A stretch of 8,191 bases of DNA from Candidatus Alkanophagales archaeon (GTDB taxonomy: Archaea > Halobacteriota > Syntropharchaeia > Alkanophagales > B39-G2), in NCBI GenBank assembly GCA_003661185.1, contig QMVQ01000064.1, positions 1 to 8,191 on the forward strand, in the 5' to 3' direction. The notes below the pieces were generated by a model. It had not been told where the DNA came from and did not search any database. It saw only the letters and a list, made by a program, of their open reading frames with translations. The translations under genes were made by a program, and so were the position numbers. Shown here piece by piece: positions 1 through 5,443 of the stretch (within the stretch, counting starts at the first letter, position 1; every line of letters starts with the position of its first letter).

Positions 1-316
1 ATCGTAACGTTATTAGCATTGCTGACCTCTCTTAGTCTTGATTCTAAGTCCCACAAACTTCCACATACGCTTCTCACTCTATATAACCGTCTCACTCCTC
101 AAAGTTTTCCTCTTTTGGTGCTTCTACTCTTTTTTCAAATTTGCTGAGCTTGCAGCCGTATTTGCTCTCAAGCAATTCATTCTCGCTTTTACTGCGGCTA
201 TCTGAGAAATTATCTTTAACCACTTATATCCACAATTTCACCCTTGAGACCCTTTTACCGTTATACTCTGGACAGTGTTAGACTTAAATTTAAGGACGGG
301 TTGGGCAAAAACATCG
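1..316. other. AT-rich stretch without a confident gene
   Basis: No convincing gene is visible. The plus strand is pyrimidine-rich with stops in every frame. On the minus strand a 43-codon stretch (223 down to 92) opens with GTG just after an in-frame TAA and ends in TGA; it reads as a Lys/Glu-rich tail ending RVEAPKEENFEE. The same frame is open for about 17 more codons upstream of that TAA, so this may be a decayed gene end or a tiny protein. At the extreme left, a minus-strand ATG at 19-17 follows an AGAGGT Shine-Dalgarno-like sequence at 5-nt spacing and could begin a gene that leaves the window (MLITLR). None of this is firm. Confidence 0.3.
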
Positions 317-323
317 TTTTTAT
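309..323 (+). promoter_or_regulatory. BRE/TATA promoter of the hydrogenase maturation protease gene
   Basis: A T-rich TATA-like box (TTTTTAT, 317-323) follows an A-rich BRE-like stretch. Its centre lies about 29 nt before the ATG at 349. No Shine-Dalgarno sequence precedes that ATG, so transcription probably starts at or within a few nucleotides of it and the mRNA is leaderless. Confidence 0.5.
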
Positions 324-348
324 CTTTAGCTGAGACGCATTTCCAAAC

Positions 349-903
349 ATGAAAATCCTGATACTCGGCATAGGCAACCCGATACTGCGGGACGATGGCA
401 TCGGCGTTCACGCTGCCAACGCATTCAAAGAGGCTTTAAAGCAGCTGAATGATGCTGATTTTGCGGAAAACGTAATAATAGAAGTGGGAGAGGCAAGTAC
501 CGGCGGCTTTAACGTCCTTGAGATGCTTTTGGGCTACGAGAAGGTCATAATAATTGACGGAATAGTCGCAGGCGGCAAGGCAGGCGAGGTTTACCGACTT
601 GAGCTTAAGGATTTCTCGAAGGCTTTGCACTTCACGTCGCCGCACGACACAAACATTATCACCGCCTTGGAGTTCGGCTACAAGTGCGTGCCGCAGGAGA
701 TGCCACGAGACATCGTGATTATTGGCGTTGAGGTCGAGTGCGTTGACGAATTCGGTACGGAAATGACACCAAGCGTCAAGAACGCCGTTCCTAAAGTCGT
801 AGACATGATTTTTGAGGAATTACAAGGTGTTTTCAAAGCAAGACCTAACGTGACAGAGGCAGGCGAGCGGCAGGAGCAAGAACGCATAAGCAAAACGGCG
901 TAG
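349..903 (+). CDS. hydrogenase maturation protease (peptidase M52, HybD/HycI/FrhD-like)
   Basis: A cytosolic endopeptidase of the M52 family. These enzymes trim the C-terminal tail of the large subunit of [NiFe] hydrogenases after nickel insertion, using the metal as recognition motif. The N-terminus has the family GIGNPILRDDGIG signature (residues 7-19). The three metal ligands known from E. coli HybD (Glu16, Asp62, His93) appear to match Asp16, Asp70 (end of the VIIID strand) and His99 in the SPHD motif; the first is Asp rather than Glu, as in other archaeal members. The recognisable domain ends near residue 163. A ~20-residue Glu/Arg-rich tail follows and looks unrelated, perhaps from a rearranged 3' end. 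No hydrogenase subunit lies nearby, so the substrate cannot be named. The ATG fits a TATA box 29 nt upstream and is probably leaderless. Confidence 0.9.
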   Translation: MKILILGIGNPILRDDGIGVHAANAFKEALKQLNDADFAENVIIEVGEASTGGFNVLEMLLGYEKVIIIDGIVAGGKAGEVYRLELKDFSKALHFTSPHDTNIITALEFGYKCVPQEMPRDIVIIGVEVECVDEFGTEMTPSVKNAVPKVVDMIFEELQGVFKARPNVTEAGERQEQERISKTA

Positions 904-1065
904 CTCCGAGCGCTGTGGGCTGCGTGCTCGGCGTGCGACTTTTCAAAATGCACCGTAAGCCCCTTGAAGGTTGGGGGTCGCTGCGGCGGGCGTCGTCGCA
1001 GTAGATAACAAGTCCTTAAAGCCGTAAGCCTACACGCCCGAAACGAGAAATTAAATTGAAGCCAA
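904..1065. other. intergenic DNA before the miniature element
   Basis: No gene is seen. A hairpin can form at 981-1001 (CTGCG/CGCAG ends, with further pairs including two G-T), but no T-run follows, so it is not a clear terminator. Positions 912-932 share two short words (GCTGTGGG and GCTGCGTGCTCGGC) with the omega-RNA-like region at 1161-1200, possibly an older decayed copy. An AT-rich patch at about 1049-1057 (AAATTAAAT) could be the original TATA box of the acyl-CoA dehydrogenase gene, now separated from it by the inserted element. Confidence 0.35.
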
Positions 1066-1124
1066 TTTTAGGAAGATGTTGCTGCTAATCCCCTTTAAAG
1101 GAGGGCAGGGGAGGGGTGGGAAAA

Positions 1125-1133
1125 GTTTTTATA
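1125..1133 (+). promoter_or_regulatory. promoter-like box inside the miniature element
   Basis: GGGAAAAGTTTTTATAG at 1118-1134 has an A-rich BRE-like part and a good archaeal TATA box. The same box lies in the left end of the second element (7791-7799), where it sits about 25 nt before the tnpB ATG. Here it would start transcription near 1150-1155, running through the omega-RNA-like region into the acyl-CoA dehydrogenase gene. Confidence 0.5.
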
Positions 1134-1148
1134 GCTTGCGGTCAATGG

Positions 1149-1285
1149 ATGAGTAACGAGGCTGTGGGTATAACCTGCGGTCAGGAGCTGCGTGCTCAGC
1201 TCGAAGGGGAGCGCCGCAGCAATCGGCACACTCCCCAACCTCCCAAGCTTCCGGTGGAAGCCTCCGACTCGGGGGAGGAGGTCAC
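1149..1285 (+). pseudogene. relic of the tnpB 3' end
   Basis: Starting at ATG 1149 the frame encodes a short segment whose GITCGQELR and PVEASDSGEEV pieces resemble the poorly conserved C-terminal tails of archaeal TnpB proteins. Those tails overlap the 3'-located guide RNA. No RuvC or zinc-finger part of TnpB is present. The open frame runs on out of frame into the acyl-CoA dehydrogenase gene up to 1430, but that extension carries no family signal. It is interpreted as a leftover of an internal deletion rather than a working gene. Confidence 0.45.
1171..1285 (+). ncRNA. omega-RNA (reRNA)-like scaffold at the element's right end
   Basis: Three nested or serial hairpins are visible. An outer stem CTGCGG (1175-1180) pairs with CCGCAG (1214-1219). 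Inside it GAGCTG (1185-1190) pairs with CAGCTC (1197-1202) around a 6-nt loop. GCTTCC (1247-1252) pairs with GGAAGC (1256-1261), and CTCCG (1262-1266) with CGGGG (1270-1274, one G-T). TnpB omega-RNAs lie in this position, spanning the tnpB 3' end and the right end, with the guide taken from flanking DNA. By that logic the guide here would begin at 1286 and cover the Shine-Dalgarno and start codon of the next gene. Expression is unproven. Confidence 0.5.
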
Positions 1286-1286
1286 A

Positions 1287-1293
1287 GAGGTGG
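1287..1293 (+). promoter_or_regulatory. Shine-Dalgarno site of the acyl-CoA dehydrogenase gene
   Basis: GAGGTGG ends 4 nt before the ATG at 1298 and matches the anti-Shine-Dalgarno end of 16S rRNA. It fixes the start codon. It lies immediately after the right end of the miniature element, so the insertion spared the ribosome binding site by one or two nucleotides. Confidence 0.7.
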
Positions 1294-1297
1294 TTAA

Positions 1298-2434
1298 ATG
1301 TTCGAGCTCAAGGAAGAGCACGTCATGCTGCGGGACATGGTGCGGGAGTTCGCCGAGCGTGAGCTGGCGCCGAGGCTTGCAGAGTTCGAGAGTGCGGGGC
1401 GGCTCCCCGAAGACGTCATCAGAAAAATAGCAGAGCTCAACCTCTTCGGGCTGGCGTTTCCGAAGGAGCTTGGCGGCGCCGATGCAGGACTCATGGGCTA
1501 CGTGCTTGCGGCGGAGGAGCTTGCGAGGGTCTCAGTCGATGCCGCATTCATGTGCTCAGTGAGCATCGGCGCCACGTATCCGCTGTTGTTTGCCGGTAGC
1601 GAGGAGCAGAAGGAGAAGTACTTGAAGCCAATGGTGCGTGGCGAGAAGCTCGGAGCGTTCGCACTCACAGAGCCGAACGCCGGGAGCGACGCCGCTTCCA
1701 TCGAGACCGTCGCCATAAAGGAAGGCGACGAATACGTGCTCAACGGGCGTAAGGTTTTCATTACGAATGCATCCATTGCCGACACTTACATCGTGTTCGC
1801 CTACACTGATAAGAGCAAGGGGGCGAAGGGCATAAGTGCGTTCATTGTCGAGAGAGGCATGGAAGGTTTCTCCTTTGGGAAGATTGAAGACAAGCTTGGC
1901 ATGCGGGCGTCAGTTGTCGGCGAACTCGTGTTTAATGAGTGCCGGGTGCCCGTTGAGAACCTCCTCGGCAACGAGGGCGAGGGCTTCAAGATTGCGATGG
2001 CGACGCTCGACCGTGACCGCACCGGGCTGGCAGCAGTTGGCGTCGGACTTTCGCAGGCGTGTTTAGACGCCGCCAAGAAATACGCAAAAGAGCGCAAGCA
2101 GTTCGGGCAGCCGCTCGCCCGTTTCCAGCATATACAGTTCACAATCGCCGACATGGCAGTTGAAACCGAGGCGGCACGCCTCCTCACGTATAAAGCGGCG
2201 AGCCTCGCCGACGCCGGAAAACGCTTCTCCAAAGAAGCGGCTATGGCAAAGCTCTATGCCAGCGAGGTCGCAATGCGCTCTGCAATCAACGCCGTCCAAA
2301 TCCACGGCGCTTACGGCTGCACTAGGGATTACCCGGTGGAAAGATACTTCAGAGACGCCAAAGTGCTAAGCATCGCCGTCGGCACTTCAGAGATGCAACG
2401 CCTAGTCATCTCCAGAGAGGAGTTCCGCTCCTGA
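1298..2434 (+). CDS. acyl-CoA dehydrogenase family flavoprotein with substituted catalytic Glu
   Basis: A full-length 378-residue member of the acyl-CoA dehydrogenase family: FAD-dependent alpha,beta-oxidation of acyl-CoA thioesters, passing electrons to ETF. The N-terminal helical domain covers about 1-118. The middle beta domain has the FAD/substrate signature ALTEPNAGSD (122-131) and EDKLGMRAS (197-205). The C-terminal helical domain includes the KQFGQPLARFQ segment (267-277) and the PVERYFRDAK helix (346-355). In short- and medium-chain enzymes the catalytic base is the Glu of IYEGTSEIQR; here the text is IAVGTSEMQR, so Val361 replaces it. At the other known base position (the Glu of LDLER in isovaleryl-CoA and long-chain enzymes) Asp240 stands in LDRDR. 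The substrate is therefore uncertain. It has a good Shine-Dalgarno site. No ETF or thiolase gene is adjacent. Confidence 0.93.
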   Translation: MFELKEEHVMLRDMVREFAERELAPRLAEFESAGRLPEDVIRKIAELNLFGLAFPKELGGADAGLMGYVLAAEELARVSVDAAFMCSVSIGATYPLLFAGSEEQKEKYLKPMVRGEKLGAFALTEPNAGSDAASIETVAIKEGDEYVLNGRKVFITNASIADTYIVFAYTDKSKGAKGISAFIVERGMEGFSFGKIEDKLGMRASVVGELVFNECRVPVENLLGNEGEGFKIAMATLDRDRTGLAAVGVGLSQACLDAAKKYAKERKQFGQPLARFQHIQFTIADMAVETEAARLLTYKAASLADAGKRFSKEAAMAKLYASEVAMRSAINAVQIHGAYGCTRDYPVERYFRDAKVLSIAVGTSEMQRLVISREEFRS

Positions 2435-2467
2435 TACTCTCGTCCGGGCCATAAGGTCTGCACCATG

Positions 2468-2909
2468 CTAAGCTATTTTATTTCTTACTTCACAATTTGC
2501 GTCATTACACTTTTTCAGCCTGTGGTTTATGTTGCTAAATACGGAGATTTCCTGCTCAGCCTTTGCGTCGAAGCTCTTCAGCACGAGGACCATGTCGCCG
2601 AGCGTCGCCTCCTCCGGCACGTCCTCGCCCCGCTGCTTGAAAGTCGCGGATTTGCCTTTGAAGTCAGAATATTCCACGGAAACATCCTCGACGTGCTCAC
2701 AAACGACTTCCTTCACAGCGGCGACCAGCGTCTCAAATCTCTTTTTCCCTCTCGCACACGATTTTCACGCCGCCATTGAGCAAATTTTCAACGTAACCCC
2801 ATCCAGAGAGTTGGCGACGTTCTTGACGAACGTGTGGAAGCTACATCCGTCGTCTCCTCGCACGACGATGCTCGCTCTTACTCACGTCCGCAAGTGTGGC
2901 TTTTGACAT
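2468..2909 (-). pseudogene. decayed or frameshifted minus-strand gene of unknown function
   Basis: The minus strand reads like protein in pieces. From ATG 2909 it gives MSKATLADVSK, then a shifted frame with ASIVVRGDDGCSFHTFVKN, then YVENLLNGGVKIVCER in another frame. It then returns to FETLVAAVKEVVCEHVEDV, which continues to a TAG at 2468. The middle slips fit one missing G in a G-run near 2795 and one extra G near 2748, which cancel each other; without them an in-frame TGA (2767-2765) interrupts. Joined, the protein would be about 145 residues. The 3' part from GTG 2716 is an intact 82-codon frame. I do not recognise the family. Either a real pseudogene or homopolymer errors in the assembly could explain it. 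The plus-strand frames across this stretch look like antisense shadows. Confidence 0.5.
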
Positions 2910-2982
2910 AAACAAGTGGCAACAGGAAAGCTGCTCATCGGCGTGTCCGAAGTCAATGCGCGACGAAACTCGCAACGCAAAG

Positions 2983-2997
2983 CGGAAACTGTTTTTA
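2983..2997 (+). promoter_or_regulatory. BRE/TATA promoter of cbiS
   Basis: CGGAAACTGTTTTTA contains a BRE-like purine stretch followed by a TTTTTA box (2992-2997), centred about 26 nt before the ATG at 3020. No Shine-Dalgarno sequence precedes that ATG, which suggests a leaderless cbiS-cobS transcript. Confidence 0.55.
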
Positions 2998-3019
2998 CGG
3001 CGGTGGTGCAATTTTCGAT

Positions 3020-4090
3020 ATGCGAGGCGTGGAGGTCATAAACAGGAAGCGCTACATCGAGGTGCGGAGCACGCTGCCGTTGGGCTTTGAGGTTCTGAGC
3101 TCGGCGCCCTTTAACGGCGGCTTGCGGCGTGCGAAGGCCATTCTTAACGTGCATGTGCCGCATGATTTCAATGAGGATTCTGAGGCATTCTACCTGCGTT
3201 TTCTCATAGAGGAGGGCTTCGAGCCCGCGGAGGTCGTCGGGCTGCTGACTGCCGCTTCCATGGGGAATGCTGAGGTTGTAGCTCAGAACAAAGTTTTAGT
3301 TGTGGCGACGGCGGGCTGCACGATTAACGTCATCGTCGTCGTCGCAGAAAAAATGACAGCGTCGGCGATGACAAACGCAATAATCGTAGCGACGGAGGCG
3401 AAGGCTGCGGCGCTGAGAGATCTCGACGTCCGCTACAAGGAGCTAAGCAAGGACGGAAGCGTAATCACCGGCACGCCGACGGATGCTGTCGTCATCGCAT
3501 GCCTTAACAGCGACGGTGGCACGCCGCACAAGTATGCAGGCGTCCTCACGGAAATAGGCAGCGAAATTTACGAATGCGTGCGAGAAGCTGTTGAAAAAGC
3601 TTTTGTTAAAGAAAGGAATGCTCCTAAGGAGCGTTCCCTTTTAAAAAGGCTTGAAGAATTGGGAATCTCATTTGACGCAATTTTGGATGCGGCGCTGGAG
3701 CTTTACGTTGGTGAGCTTCCGAAAGAGCTTGTCAGGGCTGAGCTGGAGGAGTTGATGAAAAAGGAATGTGAGGACGTAAACGTTGCTTTACTCATTTCTT
3801 CGGCGTTCTTCCTTGAGGAAGAGGCGAGGAAGCGGCGGGGTTTGAGGGACGACCCGGTCAATTTACTTGCCGACGAGCTTATAGGAATCGACATCGCCGA
3901 ATACATAGGTGGGAAGAAGGCGCTGTTCAATTTTGTTTATTACGACACAAGGAAGCCCGGAATTTTGAGAGAGCTACCGCCGTTTCTTGACGATGTGGTC
4001 GGCGGCTTCATAGCGGGTTGTATGACGAAACTCTTTGAGCTTTTGGAACGTACTCCCAAGCGAGCTACAGGGGAGGGATGCGGGACTTAA
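3020..4090 (+). CDS. cbiS: CbiS: adenosylcobinamide amidohydrolase fused to alpha-ribazole-phosphate phosphatase
   Basis: A two-domain cobamide salvage enzyme. Residues 1-205 match CbiZ, which cleaves the aminopropanol arm of adenosylcobinamide to give adenosylcobyric acid: note LSSAPFNGGL (26-35), LLTAASMGN (75-83), VATAGCTIN (95-103) and GTPTDAVVIA (151-160). Residues 206-343 match the CobZ/PgpA-like domain, the archaeal non-orthologous replacement of CobC that dephosphorylates alpha-ribazole phosphate: DDPVNLLADELIG (277-289), IAEYIGGKKALFNFV (292-306) and LPPFLDDVVGGFIAG (319-333). This order is that of the bifunctional CbiS described from Methanopyrus kandleri. It is probably cytosolic. 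The frame overlaps cobS by 13 nt, so the two are likely translated together. The start is supported by the TATA box 26 nt upstream. Confidence 0.9.
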   Translation: MRGVEVINRKRYIEVRSTLPLGFEVLSSAPFNGGLRRAKAILNVHVPHDFNEDSEAFYLRFLIEEGFEPAEVVGLLTAASMGNAEVVAQNKVLVVATAGCTINVIVVVAEKMTASAMTNAIIVATEAKAAALRDLDVRYKELSKDGSVITGTPTDAVVIACLNSDGGTPHKYAGVLTEIGSEIYECVREAVEKAFVKERNAPKERSLLKRLEELGISFDAILDAALELYVGELPKELVRAELEELMKKECEDVNVALLISSAFFLEEEARKRRGLRDDPVNLLADELIGIDIAEYIGGKKALFNFVYYDTRKPGILRELPPFLDDVVGGFIAGCMTKLFELLERTPKRATGEGCGT

Positions 4091-4851
4091 TAGCGTTTTC
4101 GACGAGGTTGCCGGTGCGCGGCGGCGACGTCGTGCGGGCAGCGGAGCAGAATTTTTTATACCCTGTGCTTGCGGTCCTGATAAGCGTGCTCGTCGCCGCA
4201 GTTAGCTTTCCGTCGTTCCTACTACGTCCTGAAATTGCGTCGCTCTTGACGTTGCTCTTTCTGTATGCGACTACAGGCTTGATGCATCTCGATGGGCTTG
4301 CAGACTTCTTCGATGGGCTTCTTGCAGGCGGCAGCGTCGAGCGAAAGGTGAGGGCAATGAAGGACGAGAGCGTGGGCGCCGCCGGCGTTTTCGCTGTTTT
4401 CGTCGTGCTGCTTGCGGAGTTCGTTGCGTTTTCAAGCTTAGGAGCGTCGATCAGCAACGCCACAAGTCGCACGGCGGCGTTTTTCAGCTTTTTCGCAGCC
4501 TTGCTCGTTGCTGAAGCGTCGGCAAAGCTTGGCATGACCACTTGCATCTTTGCCGGTAGGTTCGTTAAAAAAGCAGCGCCGCCAGCCGTTGCTCCGGGCT
4601 TGGGCGCCCTTTTCGTGGCTAAGCTCACGCCGCAGAAATATGCAGGCTCCGTCACCGTCTCTGCGGCAATCGCCACCTCTTTACTCCCGCTATGCGGCGG
4701 CAAAGCCTTTTTAATACTGCTTGGCGCCCCTGTAGCGATTCTCGTCGCAAGAGCCGCAGCCAAGAACTTTGGCGGCGTCAGTGGCGACGTCATGGGCGCT
4801 ACGAACGAAATTGCGAGGGCTTGCACCCTCATGGCGTGGCTTTTTGCATAA
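4078..4851 (+). CDS. cobS: adenosylcobinamide-GDP ribazoletransferase (cobalamin synthase) CobS
   Basis: An integral membrane enzyme that condenses adenosylcobinamide-GDP with alpha-ribazole (or its phosphate) in the last stage of cobamide assembly. Family motifs are clear: HLDGLADFFDG (70-80), MKDESVGAAGV (94-104) and GDVMGATNEIAR (236-247). Several hydrophobic segments span roughly 28-45, 52-68, 102-122, 133-147 and 193-226. At 257 residues it has the usual length. The ATG overlaps the cbiS stop region by 13 nt. AGGGGAGGG directly abuts the start, unusually close for a Shine-Dalgarno, so translation may depend on coupling to cbiS, whose phosphatase domain handles the lower-ligand precursor used here. 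The minus strand is also open across nearly the whole gene; that is a codon-bias shadow. Confidence 0.95.
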   Translation: MRDLIAFSTRLPVRGGDVVRAAEQNFLYPVLAVLISVLVAAVSFPSFLLRPEIASLLTLLFLYATTGLMHLDGLADFFDGLLAGGSVERKVRAMKDESVGAAGVFAVFVVLLAEFVAFSSLGASISNATSRTAAFFSFFAALLVAEASAKLGMTTCIFAGRFVKKAAPPAVAPGLGALFVAKLTPQKYAGSVTVSAAIATSLLPLCGGKAFLILLGAPVAILVARAAAKNFGGVSGDVMGATNEIARACTLMAWLFA

Positions 4852-4937
4852 TCCAATTCTTTTAAAAGTAATTGCTACTAATTCCATATCTTAAAACGAA
4901 CAAGAAGCATCCGCCGAGCCGTAACCGTATGCGACAC

Positions 4938-5378
4938 TTACAAGCGAAAGAGCCGCTTCTTCTTTTCGAGTTTGACGCTCAGAATGCCGTTTCGAAAGGT
5001 CGCCTTTGCGTTTCTGGCGTTTATTGGTTTTCTGAAGTTTATTTCTTTGCAGAACTTCCTGTCGCCTGTCGTCATTATCTCAAGGGTCTTCTCTGTGGCG
5101 TTCAGCCTTATTTCGTCCTTTTCGACGCCAGGAAGCTCAACAACAACCTCGTAGCAGTCCTCGTGTTCAATGACGTCTAAGAGGGGCTCATGCCCCTCGT
5201 ATTCGAATTTTTCCTCTCCGTCAAGCTCCTCGTCAAAAACATCAAAAAAGCCATCGGCTTCCAGACGCTTTAACATCTCTCCAAACGCCTCTTCAAAATC
5301 AGAAAGCAATGGCTCAAGCTCTTCCATGTATTTATCTATTATATCAAAGACAGACGGTTTCTTCTTCCTCCTCCACAT
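4938..5378 (-). CDS. small heat-shock protein (Hsp20/alpha-crystallin)
   Basis: A 146-residue ATP-independent holdase. The N-terminal half (1-62) is charged: an MWRRKKK start, then a predicted helical acidic stretch with DEELDGEEKFEYEG. The alpha-crystallin domain begins at PLLDVIEHEDCYEVVVELPGV (65-85) and ends with the family's ATFRNGILSVKLEKK (124-138). The usual C-terminal I/V-x-I/V oligomerisation motif is not obvious; the protein ends RLFRL. The gene is convergent with cobS, with 86 bp between them, and divergent from csl4, with 65 bp between the starts. A GAGGG sequence 6 nt before the ATG may serve as Shine-Dalgarno. Expression probably starts from the AT-rich core shared with csl4. 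Confidence 0.88.
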   Translation of the reverse strand: MWRRKKKPSVFDIIDKYMEELEPLLSDFEEAFGEMLKRLEADGFFDVFDEELDGEEKFEYEGHEPLLDVIEHEDCYEVVVELPGVEKDEIRLNATEKTLEIMTTGDRKFCKEINFRKPINARNAKATFRNGILSVKLEKKKRLFRL

Positions 5379-5407
5379 GCGCAGCCCTCAACATAATTTA
5401 TGACCAG

Positions 5408-5419
5408 CTATTATTAAAC
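5408..5419. promoter_or_regulatory. shared divergent TATA core of hsp20 and csl4
   Basis: CTATTATTAAAC reads as a TATA-like box on both strands (TTTAATAATAG in reverse). On the plus strand its centre is about 30 nt before the csl4 ATG at 5444, implying a leaderless message. On the minus strand it lies about 35 nt before the hsp20 ATG at 5378, implying a leader of roughly 8-10 nt that includes GAGGG. It is the only good box in the 65-bp gap. Confidence 0.5.
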
Positions 5420-5443
5420 CCTTTGAAGTAACTAAGAAATGAC

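Larger units (their letters stand above)
1066..1285 (+). mobile_element. miniature TnpB (IS605/IS1341-type) element, internally deleted
   Basis: Left end: 1066-1131 matches 7734-7799, the region just upstream of the tnpB gene at the right of the window. They share TTTTAGGA, GCTGCTAATCCCCT, a short hairpin, a G-rich run and a GTTTTTA box. Right end: hairpins near 1247-1274 followed by GGAGGAGGTCAC resemble right ends of TnpB elements, which commonly close with a G/C-rich hairpin and GGAGG-TGTCAC-like sequence. Between them, codons from the ATG at 1149 read MSNEAVGITCGQELRAQLEG and continue PVEASDSGEEV, similar in style to TnpB C-termini, so most of tnpB is deleted. The element is about 220 bp and non-autonomous. 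Exact boundaries are inferred: TTTTA may be flanking target (TAM) sequence rather than element. Confidence 0.7.

Noticed and set aside
981..1001. Hairpin as an intrinsic terminator
   Set aside because: No T-run follows, and archaeal termination depends mainly on oligo-T tracts.
901..1013. Readthrough or pyrrolysine at the TAG of the hydrogenase protease gene, giving about 36 more codons
   Set aside because: The extension is low-complexity Arg/Gly/Cys text without family similarity, and TAG is the ordinary stop of csl4 and rpoL in this window.
1116..1430. A 104-codon plus-strand protein across the element and the start of the dehydrogenase
   Set aside because: Beyond 1285 it is an out-of-frame overlap with a clear gene; only its first part makes sense, as a tnpB relic.
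2765..2767. In-frame TGA of the minus-strand pseudogene read as selenocysteine
   Set aside because: No SECIS-like structure or selenoprotein context is seen, and two compensating G-run slips explain the region better.
2465..2906. Plus-strand frames at 2465-2779 and 2529-2906
   Set aside because: They are antisense to the more protein-like minus-strand pseudogene, and their text (Leu/Arg/His-rich) looks like a shadow.
4065..4856. A 263-codon minus-strand frame covering almost all of cobS
   Set aside because: It mirrors the cobS codons, is rich in Ala/Ser/Thr/Lys without any motif, and cobS on the plus strand carries all family signatures.
4852..4868. TTCTTTTAAAAG after cobS as a terminator
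   Set aside because: The T-run is only four bases long; it is a possible weak signal but not strong enough to list.
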